Of a stretch of DNA of 64,000 nt, positions 9,541 through 18,009 are shown piece by piece. The position numbers were made by a program, and so were the translations under genes. The notes under the pieces are model-generated. The model ran no database searches, had not been told where the DNA came from, and was given only the letters and a program-made list of their open reading frames with translations. Source of the stretch: Paraburkholderia silviterrae. GTDB taxonomy: Bacteria > Pseudomonadota > Gammaproteobacteria > Burkholderiales > Burkholderiaceae. The stretch spans positions 252,166-316,165 of the forward strand of contig NZ_SMRP01000005.1 in assembly GCF_004353915.1 (NCBI RefSeq), in the 5' to 3' direction. Numbering within the stretch: the stretch's first letter is position 1; every line of letters starts with the position of its first letter.

Positions 9541-11015
9541 GCGAGCGGCCTCAGTCCGTCAAGCAAGGTCGGGACCAGTTCGCTCACTGTCGGGTGAATG
9601 TGCATCGCATATTCGAGCGTCGTGTACGGCGCGTCGGCGGTCATCGAGTCGATGAACGTGTGGATCGCCTCGTCGCCTTCTATGCCGAAAATCGTCGCAC
9701 CAAGAATGCGCCGCGTTTGTGCATCGACCAGCGCCTTCATGAATCCGTCCGTCTCGCCGCGCTCGCGCGCGCGGCCGACGCGCGACATCGGCATCGTCGC
9801 GATCAGCGCGGGCCGCCTGCTTGCGCGTACCTCGCGCTCGCTCAATCCCACGCGCGCAAGCGGCGGATCCACGAATACGGCATAGGCCGGAATGCGCGCG
9901 TCGGCACTGCGCGGCACGCCGTCGAGCAAGTTCGCCGCGACGATCTGGTAATCGTCGTACGAGGTATGCGTGAACGCCCCGCGCCCGTTCACGTCGCCAA
10001 GGGCCCACACCCCTGGCACGCGCGTGCGCAGTTCTCCGTCGACGGGGATGAGGCCGTGTTCGTCTCGCTCGATGCCTGCCGCGTCGAGCCCGAGATCGTC
10101 GGTATTCGGAATGCGGCCTGTGGCGAACAGCAGATGCGAGACATCGAGCGCTTCGCGCTCGAGCTCGATACGTATGCCGTCCGGGTGCGCGGCGCCCGCC
10201 GCCGCGCTTGCGCCAACCACACCGGCGGCGCCGCTCGCGCCCAGCGGCGCCACGCTGCGCGGCGCGTTGCCGAAGCGAAACTCCACGCCTTCGTGCGCAA
10301 GCACATCCTGAACGGCCTGCGCGACATCATCGTCTTCGCGCGCCAGAATGCGCTCCCCACGCACGAGCACCGTCACGCGGCTGCCGAAACGGCGAAACAC
10401 CTGCGCAAATTCGAGCGCCACATAGCTGCCGCCGACAATCGCCAGATGCGCCGGCAATGTCTCCAAAGCGAGCATCGTCGAGTTGGTTTCGTATCGGATA
10501 CGCTTGAGCCCGGGCAGCTCGGGCACAGCGGCGCGCGTTCCGGTATTGATGAAGATCTCGGGCGCTTCGAGCGCCGCCGTTTCGCCGCCCGCCAACGTCA
10601 CACTGACCGTATGCGCACCGGTGAAACGTGCATGCCCCTGCAGCACCGTCACGTTGGGTGCATTGCGCAGCCAGCGCTCGACACCATCACGCGACGCGCC
10701 AATGATGCGGTCTTTACGCTCTTTCACGAACGCGAGATCGACGCTCACTTCGGCGCCTTGCGCGCCGTTTTCCGCGCCACCGGGCGCGGCATTGCCGATC
10801 CGCACGCCGAAGTCGGCCGCGTGGCGCGCCACATGCGCGGCACGCGCGCAGGCCACATAGGCCTTGGTCGGCGTGCAACCGACATTCACGCAAGTGCCAC
10901 CGAACGCCGCGCGCTCGATCACCGCCGTCTTGCGTCCGCTGGCTCCGAGCCGCACCGCTAGCGGCGGACCGCTCTGCCCCGTGCCGATCACGATCGCATC
11001 GAAACGCTGTGCCAT
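9537..11015 (-). CDS. FAD-dependent pyridine nucleotide-disulfide oxidoreductase (mercuric reductase-like)
   Basis: A 492-residue class I flavoprotein disulfide reductase, expected in the cytosol. It shows the FAD-binding VIGTGQSG, the redox-active disulfide GGTCVNVGC (C42, C47), an NAD(P)H-binding IVGGSYVALEFAQ, the second FAD motif VWALGDVNG, and the C-terminal HIHPTVSELVP dimer motif that supplies the catalytic His-Glu. It lacks the heavy-metal-binding N-terminal domain and terminal CC pair of MerA, so mercury reduction is unlikely; it is closer to the RclA/YkgC type linked to reactive electrophile or oxidant stress. An Ala/Gly-rich insertion sits around residues 265-285. The cupin gene overlaps its stop. 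Confidence 0.85.
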   Translation of the reverse strand: MAQRFDAIVIGTGQSGPPLAVRLGASGRKTAVIERAAFGGTCVNVGCTPTKAYVACARAAHVARHAADFGVRIGNAAPGGAENGAQGAEVSVDLAFVKERKDRIIGASRDGVERWLRNAPNVTVLQGHARFTGAHTVSVTLAGGETAALEAPEIFINTGTRAAVPELPGLKRIRYETNSTMLALETLPAHLAIVGGSYVALEFAQVFRRFGSRVTVLVRGERILAREDDDVAQAVQDVLAHEGVEFRFGNAPRSVAPLGASGAAGVVGASAAAGAAHPDGIRIELEREALDVSHLLFATGRIPNTDDLGLDAAGIERDEHGLIPVDGELRTRVPGVWALGDVNGRGAFTHTSYDDYQIVAANLLDGVPRSADARIPAYAVFVDPPLARVGLSEREVRASRRPALIATMPMSRVGRARERGETDGFMKALVDAQTRRILGATIFGIEGDEAIHTFIDSMTADAPYTTLEYAMHIHPTVSELVPTLLDGLRPLA

Positions 11016-11183
11016 GCCGACCTCCTTCTCGCGAAACGTCGTGCCGCTCGCCTGCGGGCATCACGTTCGCGCCATCTTACGCCGGCAACTCAAGCGCCGC
11101 GCGTGAACGCGCGATTCCGTCGTGCATCGGCAGCCGGCGCGACAAAGCGGTCAAAACATCGGGATTTCCAATCGGAAAATGAG

Positions 11184-11217
11184 AAAAAAAGAGCCGCCCC
11201 GAATCATGAGGCGGCTC
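11184..11217 (-). terminator. Rho-independent terminator, minus strand
   Basis: On the minus strand GAGCCGCC and GGCGGCTC form an 8-bp stem (11217-11210 with 11198-11191) followed by seven Ts (11190-11184). It lies about 110 bases after the small gene at 11325-11534 and supports transcription through that gene. Confidence 0.8.
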
Positions 11218-11324
11218 ACAGGGTGACGTCACAACAGCAAACGGGCGAAGCCGCTGCGCGTCGGGGGAGAGTCGTAAAACGGTATGCTGTCTTTGGCCTG
11301 TCCGCAGCTCGAAGGAAAATCGGA

Positions 11325-11534
11325 TCAGTGAACGCGTTCAGCCTGCGCAGCACATTCATGGCTTGCGCACCAGAGTTCGCGCGAACGCTGCAGCGCCGCG
11401 CGTGCACCGCGCGTCGCCACCATCAATCCGATCTGGCCCATATTGAAGTCGAGCGACACCATCAGCTGCATCAGGTCCACCATCGGCAGAACCAGGGCTG
11501 GCTGATACAGCTGTCGTTCGATAAAGGACTTCAT
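11325..11534 (-). CDS. Hypothetical 69-residue protein
   Basis: I do not recognise this gene. The frame is open further upstream (to 11669), but ATG 11534 has GCGGGAG at good spacing, giving a 69-residue product beginning MKSFIERQLYQPALVLP. The middle is Met- and Leu-rich (VDLMQLMVSLDFNMGQIGLMV), which could be an amphipathic or membrane-associated helix, and the C-terminus is Ala/Arg/Cys-containing. A minus-strand terminator follows at 11184-11217, which supports it being a real transcript. No function is proposed. Confidence 0.5.
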   Translation of the reverse strand: MKSFIERQLYQPALVLPMVDLMQLMVSLDFNMGQIGLMVATRGARAALQRSRELWCASHECAAQAERVH

Positions 11535-11728
11535 GACGGCTCCCGCTTGAACCGCCGAGCCATCATGACGCAGCGGTATATCCATGAGAGCCATTCTAGG
11601 AATGTAGCGTCTGCCGATAAATGGCCCAGACGCGAAGTCACTTGTCGCTAAACGCGAACAATCGGGCAAACAGCAGCGCTAACAACGGGACAGAACGATC
11701 AGCGGGTCCGCACGCGCGGCCCCGCGGC

Positions 11729-12343
11729 TCACTCGAGCGGCGTCGCCACGAACTCGGGCAGCGCTTCGGCGCGGGCGGAGTGCGCGGCGAGCGCCGGATA
11801 GCGCGCGGGGTCCGCAACGCCCGGCAAGATGTGCTGCGTGAAGCGCCAGGCCACTGCGGCCGTGATGTCGGCCTGCGTGATCCGCCCCGCACACAGCCAG
11901 CCCGCACGGCCGCCCAGCAGCTGGTCGAGCACGGCATACGCAGCGTGCATCTGCGCATTGACGCGCTCGAACCACGGCTCGTGCTGACGCTCCTCGGGCC
12001 GCAACTGGCGCTCGTACACCTGCTGCACCGTCTTCTCCATGGCCGCCAGCGCGAACCCGTTCACACGCAGCGCGAAGGTACGCTCCTGCGATTCTTCCGG
12101 CATGAGGCGCCGCACCGCCGGGACCTTGCGGTCGAGGTAGTCGAGGATGAGCGTGGAATCGATCAGCAGCGTGCCATCGTCGTCGATGAAGGTCGGGGCT
12201 TTCACGACCGGGTTGATCTGCGCGAACTCGTCGTAGTGCCTGAACACCGACACGCTGCGATGCTCGAACGGCATCCCGAGCACGTGCAACGAAATTGCGA
12301 CACGGCGCACATACGGGGAATCCATCATGCCAATCAACTGCAT
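11729..12343 (-). CDS. Glutathione S-transferase family protein
   Basis: A 204-residue cytosolic GST. The thioredoxin-like N-terminal domain (about 1-80) has MQLIGMMDSPYVRRVAISL with a Ser likely to activate glutathione, the cis-Pro region VVKAPTFIDDDGT, and LIDSTLILDYLD for glutathione contact. The C-terminal all-helical domain (about 90-204) has GWLCAGRITQADITAAVAWRF, matching the conserved N-capping box with its buried Asp. The substrate is unknown. It appears to be transcribed alone. Confidence 0.9.
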   Translation of the reverse strand: MQLIGMMDSPYVRRVAISLHVLGMPFEHRSVSVFRHYDEFAQINPVVKAPTFIDDDGTLLIDSTLILDYLDRKVPAVRRLMPEESQERTFALRVNGFALAAMEKTVQQVYERQLRPEERQHEPWFERVNAQMHAAYAVLDQLLGGRAGWLCAGRITQADITAAVAWRFTQHILPGVADPARYPALAAHSARAEALPEFVATPLE

Positions 12344-12895
12344 TGCTTCACCTCGTACAAGAAAAGGGGACCGGACAGCCGATAGTGCAGCATCGGCGGA
12401 TGCATTTCAAGATCAGCAAGGCGGTCCTCGCAATCGACCGTTCTCGACCTGCGACCACCTTGTTCGCTCCAGAAAAACAGTGCCTGATTCCATGAGCCGG
12501 AGCGAGCGTCGCCGGGAATATTGCGTGACGGCACCGCGAAAACTGATCGATATCAAACATCAAATGGGGCCAAACGTAGCCGTGTCGATGTGCCACGCAA
12601 GATTTATTTTGTCCGGCGCTACATTCGTTAGCTGACGTCCCGCGTGACGCGACGCGCCATTGTTGCGCCGCAATGTCCCCGACTGTCGCGATCCGTCACC
12701 ATGCGGCTGCTCGCACAGCCGCGCCACGTAAGGCTCGACGTGTCGCAGGTCGCAACACAAGGACGCCGAAGTATTACTCGCCCTGCATTTCAAGGGGTTT
12801 TCGCTCGCCGCATGTGCTGCACTGCATCGCCGGGAAACTCCTGGATTCGTACGCCGAAAGGCTGAGATAGTCTGACTGCACTAGGAGACGAAATC
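12344..12895. other. Non-coding stretch between GST gene and hypothetical gene
   Basis: About 550 bases upstream of two divergent genes. Several short overlapping frames exist but none has a good ribosome site or recognisable protein. I see no RNA family or repeat in it. Confidence 0.5.
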
Positions 12896-13144
12896 ATGAG
12901 ACAAGCATTCAATGTTGGCGTTGTCATCGTCCTCGCACTGCTCCTCGGGAACCGGGTCATGACACGCGTGCAGGCGCACGAGAGTGGCTCGCTCACCTGC
13001 TCGAAGGGTTCGGAACTCGTCCGACTGGACGCGCTGGCGCGCGGATTCACCGCCGTCGGCGCACGCAGCCAGGGAGAAAATTTCCTCTCGTCCTGCCTCG
13101 TCTCCGGCCAGGCACAAGTCGGCGATATCGTCGCGCACGACTAA
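12896..13144 (+). CDS. Hypothetical small exported protein
   Basis: An 82-residue product I do not recognise. TAGGAG lies 8 to 13 bases before the ATG. Residues 1-27 look like a signal peptide or single membrane anchor (FNVGVVIVLALLLGN), followed by a short domain with two cysteines (LTCSKGSEL and FLSSCLVSG) that could form a disulfide outside the cytosol. A GC-rich hairpin follows at about 13169-13187 but it has no T-tract. A longer antisense frame covers the same bases; I prefer this strand because of the ribosome site and signal. Confidence 0.5.
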   Translation: MRQAFNVGVVIVLALLLGNRVMTRVQAHESGSLTCSKGSELVRLDALARGFTAVGARSQGENFLSSCLVSGQAQVGDIVAHD

Positions 13145-13576
13145 GTCCCCCCCTCGCACCGTCCCGGACGCCCCGCGTGCGGGGCGCGCCGCGAACGGCA
13201 AGCACAAGCTTGCGCGGTGTTCCCGCGCGGCGTGCACACGGGCTTGGCACGTTCCGTGACATAGACACACGTCGCTGACGCGTTGGCTGCACAATCCCTG
13301 CGCGCGCGCTTTGGTATCTGCGCTAAAGCGTCCAGGCAGGTTCGTCAGCGGTCCGGGATCCCGGACCGCACGCACCACAACGCGCTAGCCCTGCGCGGGC
13401 GGTGCCACCGGCTCTTCAGAGCCGATCGCCACTTTCACAGTGCCCTCGCCCGCCCCCAACAGCGCGCGTCGATAAACCCCATGCCCCGATCTGCAAAGGA
13501 CGTTAATTAACAATTCCTTCGAGTTGCCAATGCGCATGTTTGGCGGCGACAATGGTGCGCGATCAGGAGGAATTTT
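13145..13576. other. Non-coding stretch upstream of a lipoprotein gene
   Basis: About 430 bases. It contains the CGCCCCG/CGGGGCG hairpin near 13169-13187 and otherwise nothing I can name. Antisense frames here show no credible start. Confidence 0.45.
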
Positions 13577-13849
13577 ATGAAAGGCAGCATCGTGTTGCTT
13601 GGCCTTAGCATGTTGGCGGCATGTACGTCGGTAACCGGTGTGAATTCGAGACAGGATGGGCATCTTTCGGTAACGAGCCGTGCGCGCTGGGACATCATCT
13701 CGTGGAACCGCGTGCGCAGCGCCGGCTTCAAGGAAGCACAGGCGTATTGCGACAAGCAGCATAAGGAGATGCACGCAGTCGAAGTGCACAGCGAAGGCCT
13801 GCGAGGTGTCACCGCGCAAACAGTAGAGGTAATCTTCGACTGCATCTGA
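13577..13849 (+). CDS. Small envelope lipoprotein, function unknown
   Basis: A 90-residue product with a lipoprotein signal: MKGSIVLLGLSMLAAC, with C16 as the lipidation site. AGGAGG lies 6 bases before the ATG. The mature part has two further cysteines (AYCDKQ and the penultimate Cys) and a mixed alpha/beta look (WDIISWNRVRSAGFKEAQAYC). Short lipoproteins of this kind are common in Burkholderia; I do not know a function. Confidence 0.75.
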   Translation: MKGSIVLLGLSMLAACTSVTGVNSRQDGHLSVTSRARWDIISWNRVRSAGFKEAQAYCDKQHKEMHAVEVHSEGLRGVTAQTVEVIFDCI

Positions 13850-14019
13850 TTCGACTCCCGCCGTGCCGTACAGCCCCGCCCATCAAGCACTTCCCCGGTC
13901 AGCATCGTGTTTGCCACACAAATATTGCGTAATCGCAATAGTTTGTTGTCGTTCCCCCTGATACTCAATTCGCATCCCGCAGATACACTGACGTGTAACG
14001 TTTTGTTCCGGCATGTATC

Positions 14020-14121
14020 ATGCTCACCACCTTTTTCATTGTGTCGCCCTTGGCGATTGCCGCGCTGTTCGGCTTTGCGCGGCTCGTCAATCCGCGTACC
14101 GGCCAGATCGGCAGCCGCTGA
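14020..14121 (+). CDS. Possible 33-residue membrane microprotein
   Basis: ATG 14020 opens a frame of 33 residues with one hydrophobic segment (FFIVSPLAIAALFGFARL) and a basic tail. The upstream bases lack a clear Shine-Dalgarno, so it may be chance. Surrounding bases 13850-14306 hold nothing else I can support. Confidence 0.25.
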   Translation: MLTTFFIVSPLAIAALFGFARLVNPRTGQIGSR

Positions 14122-14306
14122 GCGCACCGTCGCCGCCTGAGGCCGCCAGGCTGGCGCCCGGCGTCATGCGCGTGTCTGCACGCGGGTGGGCACTTGCGGC
14201 ACGCCGGATCATCGCCCCTTCCCCTCCTCAGCCTCGCCCCATTGCTGCGCGCGCGAACGCACGCCCCATACAGGACATTCCAGTAACGCCAGGAAGCAGC
14301 AACAAA

Positions 14307-14338
14307 AAACCCGCGAAGCTTTACGCTTTCGCGGGTTT
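14307..14338 (-). terminator. Terminator of the tRNA-Leu gene
   Basis: On the minus strand ACCCGCGAAAGC, a short loop and GCTTCGCGGGT are followed by six Ts. It starts about 34 bases past the CCA end of the tRNA. Confidence 0.85.
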
Positions 14339-14371
14339 CAGGATTCCAGCGGAACGCGCTGGAACGATTCT

Positions 14372-14741
14372 TGGTGCCGGCGACCGGAATCGAACCGGTA
14401 AGCCGTGAGGCGGCGGATTTTCGTCACACTACGTCTTTCGACGCCATCCGCAAGGTTCTTGCGGGTGTTCGTGCGCTGGACTATGCCTTCGCCCTAGCCA
14501 TGTAGCGCGCGGTCAAGCCGCACCTTGGCCTTAGGCGCCCCCCGTCTAGTCTCTACACCTTCCAGGCTGGCGCGCATCGCGTCAGCCGGCTTGGCTCGGC
14601 GTCGCCTCGGCGCAATGCGCGCTCGCGCACCGCAAAGTCCAGGGGTTTCGCCGAATTTGAGGGGTTCTGCACCGGCCGTTTCCGGCTGGGCACTCAATCT
14701 AGTTTTAAGTCCGCTATGTTTACCAATTTCATCACGCCGGC
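14372..14741 (-). tRNA. tRNA-Leu(UAA), interrupted by a group I intron
   Basis: The 5' exon is 14741-14707 (35 nt) and the 3' exon is 14421-14372 (50 nt, CCA encoded). Joined, they make an 85-nt class II tRNA: acceptor stem GCCGGCG/CGCCGGC (7 bp, perfect), D stem ATG/CAT, anticodon stem GCGGA/TCCGC (perfect) with loop CTTAAAA and anticodon UAA, a long variable arm with GCC/GGC, and T stem ACCGG/CCGGT with TTCGATT. Neither half alone makes a tRNA. The intron sits after U34. A promoter (TTGGGA, 18 bp, TAGAAT) lies upstream and a terminator downstream. This tRNA reads UUA and probably UUG codons. Confidence 0.95.
14422..14706 (-). ncRNA. Group I self-splicing intron (IC3-like) in tRNA-Leu(UAA)
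   Basis: The 285-nt intron follows a U (last base of the 5' exon) and ends in G, as group I introns require. Core elements appear in the right order on the minus strand: P (AAATTCGGCGAAACC, 14658-14644), Q (CGCCGAGCCAAGC, 14601-14589), R (GAGACTAGACGG) and S (AAGGCATAGTCC). P7 is GACTA (14551-14547) with TAGTC (14483-14479). GAGT at 14695-14692 can serve as internal guide, pairing with exon ACTT and giving the U-G wobble at the splice site. The core closely resembles the Azoarcus tRNA-Ile intron from memory. There is no endonuclease ORF. Confidence 0.92.
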
Positions 14742-14753
14742 AAGGCGGACGCG

Positions 14754-14783
14754 ATTCTACCACTGCCCCGCGCGCCCTCCCAA
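14754..14783 (-). promoter_or_regulatory. Promoter of tRNA-Leu
   Basis: Minus-strand TTGGGA (14783-14778) and TAGAAT (14759-14754) are 18 bp apart. The expected start is about 6 bases before the mature tRNA 5' end. Confidence 0.65.
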
Positions 14784-14832
14784 GCGCCCCGCGTCATCGG
14801 GCGGTCATACGCGCTTTCCATAATCGGCCCAT

Positions 14833-14846
14833 CGAAAACGTTTACA
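14833..14846. promoter_or_regulatory. LacI-type operator upstream of the lacI-family gene
   Basis: The sequence CGAAAACGTTTACA has the central CG and AAACGTTT dyad typical of LacI/GalR operators. It lies 18 bases before the regulator's ATG, so autorepression is likely. Confidence 0.55.
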
Positions 14847-14863
14847 TCGCTCGGGCCGCCAGC

Positions 14864-15925
14864 ATGACGTCAACCATCAAGGATGTCGCCGCACACGCGG
14901 GTTTTTCGATCGCCACCGTCTCGCGCGCGATCAACGCACCGCATACGGTCAATCCGGTCACGCTCGCCAAGGTGCGCGAGGCCATCGACGCACTCAAGTT
15001 CCGCCCGAGCCCGCTTGGCCGCCAGCTACGCGGCGAACGCACGCGCCTGATCGGCGTCGTGCTGCCCACGCTCGCCAATCCGGTGTTCGCCGAATGCCTG
15101 CAGGGCATCGAAGAGCTCGCGTGCGCACAGGGCTTCCGGCTCATGCTGATGACGACGCAATACGACGCACAGCGCGAGCGCCACGCAATCGAAACGTTGC
15201 GTGCGCAACGTGTTGAAGGCCTGATCCTGACCGTCGCCGACGCGGACACGCACCCGCTGCTCGACGAGCTCGATGCCAACGGCCCGCTCTATGTGCTCAT
15301 GCACAACGATACGAAGCGTCGCCCGTCGGTCTCGGTCGATAACCATCGGGCCGCCTTCGACGGCGTGCGCATGCTGATCGCCCACGGGCATCGGCGCATT
15401 CTCATGCTGGCTGGCACGCTGGCCGCCTCCGACCGCGCCCGCCAGCGCCATGGGGGCTACGCACACGCGATGGAGCAGGCCGGGCTCACGCCGGCGCCCG
15501 CGCTCGAAGTCGACTTCCACGCCGAAGCGCTCGCGCCTTCGGTGCTCGCGCACCTGAGCGCGGGCCCAGCGCGGCCCACGGCCCTCTTTTGCAGTAACGA
15601 CCTGCTCGCGATGGTGGTGATGCGCGGCCTGTGCCGTGCACGCCTGCGCGTGCCGCAGGACATGTCGATTCTCGGCTTCGACGGGCTCGCCATGGGCGAG
15701 TTGCTGGCGCCGCCGCTCGCGAGCATCGTCACGCCAAACGGCGAGATCGGGCGCGCCGCGTGGCAGCGGCTCATGGCGCGCATCGGTGGTGAGTACGCGG
15801 GCGCATCGCGCGGTCTTGCGTTGCCGCACACGCTGCGCGAGGGCGGCACGATTGCTGCCATTGCAGGCGCGTCGCTCTCCGCGGCGGCGGGTCAACGTTT
15901 CATGCCCGGCCCGGCGCGTGCCTGA
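14864..15925 (+). CDS. LacI-family transcriptional regulator
   Basis: A 353-residue repressor with an N-terminal helix-turn-helix (STIKDVAAHAGFSIATVSRAIN, with hinge residues PSPLGRQLRGERTRLIGVVLP) and a periplasmic-binding-protein-like effector domain (about 60-340). ATG 14864 gives the standard LacI start; upstream in-frame codons run into the tRNA promoter. The operator-like dyad at 14833 suggests autoregulation. No sugar or nucleoside genes adjoin it; the next gene on the same strand is an MFS exporter, so the effector cannot be inferred. Confidence 0.9.
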   Translation: MTSTIKDVAAHAGFSIATVSRAINAPHTVNPVTLAKVREAIDALKFRPSPLGRQLRGERTRLIGVVLPTLANPVFAECLQGIEELACAQGFRLMLMTTQYDAQRERHAIETLRAQRVEGLILTVADADTHPLLDELDANGPLYVLMHNDTKRRPSVSVDNHRAAFDGVRMLIAHGHRRILMLAGTLAASDRARQRHGGYAHAMEQAGLTPAPALEVDFHAEALAPSVLAHLSAGPARPTALFCSNDLLAMVVMRGLCRARLRVPQDMSILGFDGLAMGELLAPPLASIVTPNGEIGRAAWQRLMARIGGEYAGASRGLALPHTLREGGTIAAIAGASLSAAAGQRFMPGPARA

Positions 15926-16400
15926 CGCTCGCCCACGCCGCGTGCCGCTGTCGATCAGCGTCTCGCGCGCAGGCCATCGCACGCCACGATTCGTTGTCCA
16001 GACAATCGCCGTTTTGCATGCGACCGAAGTCCGTGCTGTGGCGCTAACGCCACTCGACAGCTCTACACCCGCTCCGATCAAAACCGGATCTCGCGCCCGG
16101 CGCGCCCCCCACTTTCACGCTCGCGCCGCCCGCGTTCGCGCTGCATCGCCATGACGAGACGAACGGCATCGTCACCCATCACGCGTACGTGGACGCGGCG
16201 GATGGCTCTTGCCCGTTGCACGAGCCGTCGGCCGCGTCGATCGCGTAGTGCACATGTCAAACGCGGATCGAGACATGACCAGCACGATCGCACACGCTCC
16301 GGTATGATCGGCACGCCCGGGCCCGTGCGGACAGCGTTCTATCTGCACGAGCCCGCTCCGCCTTTTTAGTACCCCGCCGGGCGCCGCCCGCACTGCGCAC
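15926..16400. other. Non-coding stretch between lacI-family and MFS genes
   Basis: About 475 bases with no credible gene on either strand. I see no dyad matching the upstream LacI operator in it. Confidence 0.45.
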
Positions 16401-17606
16401 ATGTCCACACCCGATACCGCATCCGCTGGCGAGAGCCAGTCGCTGCGCGGCCTGCTGCTTCTGCTCGCGACGATTGCGGGTGTAGCGGTCGCGAACATCT
16501 ATTACAACCAGCCGCTCCTCGACGACTTCCGCCATGCCTTCCCCGCCGGAGCCGCCTGGATCGGCGCCGTGCCCGCAGCGACGCAGCTCGGCTACGCGCT
16601 GGGCATGCTCCTGCTCGCGCCGCTTGGCGACCGCTTCGACCGGCGCCGCATCATCCTCGTGCAGACGGCGCTGCTGTGTCTCGCCCTGCTCGCCGCCGCA
16701 ACCGCGCCCACGCTGCAGGTGCTGATCGGTGCGAGCCTCGCCATCGGCGTGCTCTCAACCATTGCGCAACAGGCCGTGCCGTTCTCGGCCGAACTCGCAC
16801 CGCCCGAGGCGCGCGGCCATGCCGTGGGCACCGTGATGAGCGGCCTGTTGCTCGGCATCCTGCTCGCGCGCACGGCGGCCGGGTTCGTCGGCCAGTACTT
16901 CGGCTGGCGCACGGTATTCGGCGCGTCGATCGTGGCGCTCATCGCGCTCGCCGTGGTGGTCGTGAAGAAGCTGCCGAAGAGCCAGCCAACCTCGACGCTC
17001 GGCTATGGCAAGCTGCTTGCCACGCTCTGGCATCTCACCGTCGAATTGCGCGGCCTGCGCGAGGCATCGGCGATCGGCGCGTGCCTCTTCGCAGCGTTCA
17101 GTCTGTTCTGGCCCGTGCTCACGCTGCTGCTCGCGGGCGAGCCGTTCCATCTCGGCCCCCAGGTCGCGGGGCTCTTTGGCATCGTCGGCGCGGCGGGCGC
17201 GCTCGCGGCGCCGTGGGCGGGCCGTTCCGCCGACAAACGCGGCCCGCGCGCCGTCATTACGCTCTCGATCGCGCTGATTGCCATCGCGTTCGTGATCTTC
17301 GCGTTCTCGGGCACGAGCCTGATCGGCCTCGTGATCGGCGTGATCGTGCTCGACGTGGGCGTGCAGGCCGCGCAAATCTCGAACCAGTCGCGCATCTATG
17401 CGCTGCGCCCCGAAGCACGCAGCCGTGTGAACACCGTGTTCATGGTCTGCTACTTCATCGGTGGCGCAACGGGCTCGGCGGTAGGCGCAGCCACGTGGCA
17501 TGCGTTCGGCTGGACAGGCGTATGCGTTGCAGGCCTCGCCTTCAGCGCACTCGCGGCGTGGATCCACTACGCCACGCGAGCGAGGCACGACGCACGCGCC
17601 GCTTAA
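16401..17606 (+). CDS. MFS transporter, DHA1-like drug/metabolite exporter
   Basis: A 401-residue inner-membrane transporter with twelve predicted hydrophobic helices. It has the loop 2-3 motif GDRFDRRRIILVQ, and IYYNQPLLDDF in the first periplasmic loop, a feature of YnfM/YfhI-like MFS exporters annotated as MFS transporters of the arabinose-polymer or multidrug type. The start is not marked by a good Shine-Dalgarno; the N-terminus preceding TM1 is short and polar, as expected. The substrate is unknown. It follows the LacI regulator but with a 475-base gap. Confidence 0.82.
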   Translation: MSTPDTASAGESQSLRGLLLLLATIAGVAVANIYYNQPLLDDFRHAFPAGAAWIGAVPAATQLGYALGMLLLAPLGDRFDRRRIILVQTALLCLALLAAATAPTLQVLIGASLAIGVLSTIAQQAVPFSAELAPPEARGHAVGTVMSGLLLGILLARTAAGFVGQYFGWRTVFGASIVALIALAVVVVKKLPKSQPTSTLGYGKLLATLWHLTVELRGLREASAIGACLFAAFSLFWPVLTLLLAGEPFHLGPQVAGLFGIVGAAGALAAPWAGRSADKRGPRAVITLSIALIAIAFVIFAFSGTSLIGLVIGVIVLDVGVQAAQISNQSRIYALRPEARSRVNTVFMVCYFIGGATGSAVGAATWHAFGWTGVCVAGLAFSALAAWIHYATRARHDARAA

Positions 17607-17769
17607 ATGTCCTGAGAAACGTCCAGAGAAACGCGCTGAGCGCCTTCGCCGCCCGGGCGCAGCGCGGAACACATGCGCCTTGGGCATCGCGCGTTCGTGC
17701 AGGCGGCACGACGTGCCGGGCACGGGGCGTGCTGAAGAAGGGTTCACTCATTTAGCGGAGAAACCCCTC

Positions 17770-17907
17770 ATGAAACGCCTGATTGCCTTGCTTCTCGTCA
17801 CCGCGTCGGTTGCGGCGCTGGCCGCCTGCAATACCGTCGCCGGCGCCGGCGAGGACCTGTCCTCGGGTGGCCACGCCATCACGAACAGCGCCGAGAAGGC
17901 GAAGTAA
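17770..17907 (+). CDS. Entericidin A/B family lipoprotein
   Basis: A 45-residue product with a lipoprotein signal (MKRLIALLLVTASVAALAAC, C20) and the short entericidin core NTVAGAGEDLSSGGHAITNSAEK. In E. coli the ecnAB pair acts as an antidote/toxin lipoprotein pair in stationary phase; Burkholderia carry lone copies of unclear role. GGAG lies 10 bases before the ATG. A hexanucleotide repeat begins 22 bases after the stop codon. Confidence 0.88.
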   Translation: MKRLIALLLVTASVAALAACNTVAGAGEDLSSGGHAITNSAEKAK

Positions 17908-17929
17908 CCGGCGCGGCAGGCACGGCGCC

Positions 17930-18009
17930 GAGGCTGAGGCTGAGGCTGATGCTGATGCTGATGCTGATGCTGGCGCCGCGACTGTAGCCGTGGCTGGCGC
18001 CGCGACTGT
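17930..18009. repeat. Hexanucleotide array and 17-bp direct repeat
   Basis: Three GAGGCT units then four GATGCT units run from 17930 to 17971. A 17-bp direct repeat GCTGGCGCCGCGACTGT overlaps the end (17969-17985) and recurs at 17993-18009. The array lies in the intergenic space between convergent entericidin and DMT genes. Confidence 0.85.

Noticed and set aside
12881..13378. 165-codon minus-strand frame opposite the small exported protein
   Set aside because: No ribosome site or signal, and biased composition; the plus-strand gene has both.
13507..14127. 206-codon minus-strand frame
   Set aside because: Covers the antisense of a clear lipoprotein gene and has no recognisable features.
14525..14863. 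Upstream extension of the LacI-family gene through the tRNA region
   Set aside because: The extension overlaps the tRNA-Leu 5' exon, intron and promoter; the standard LacI N-terminus starts at 14864.
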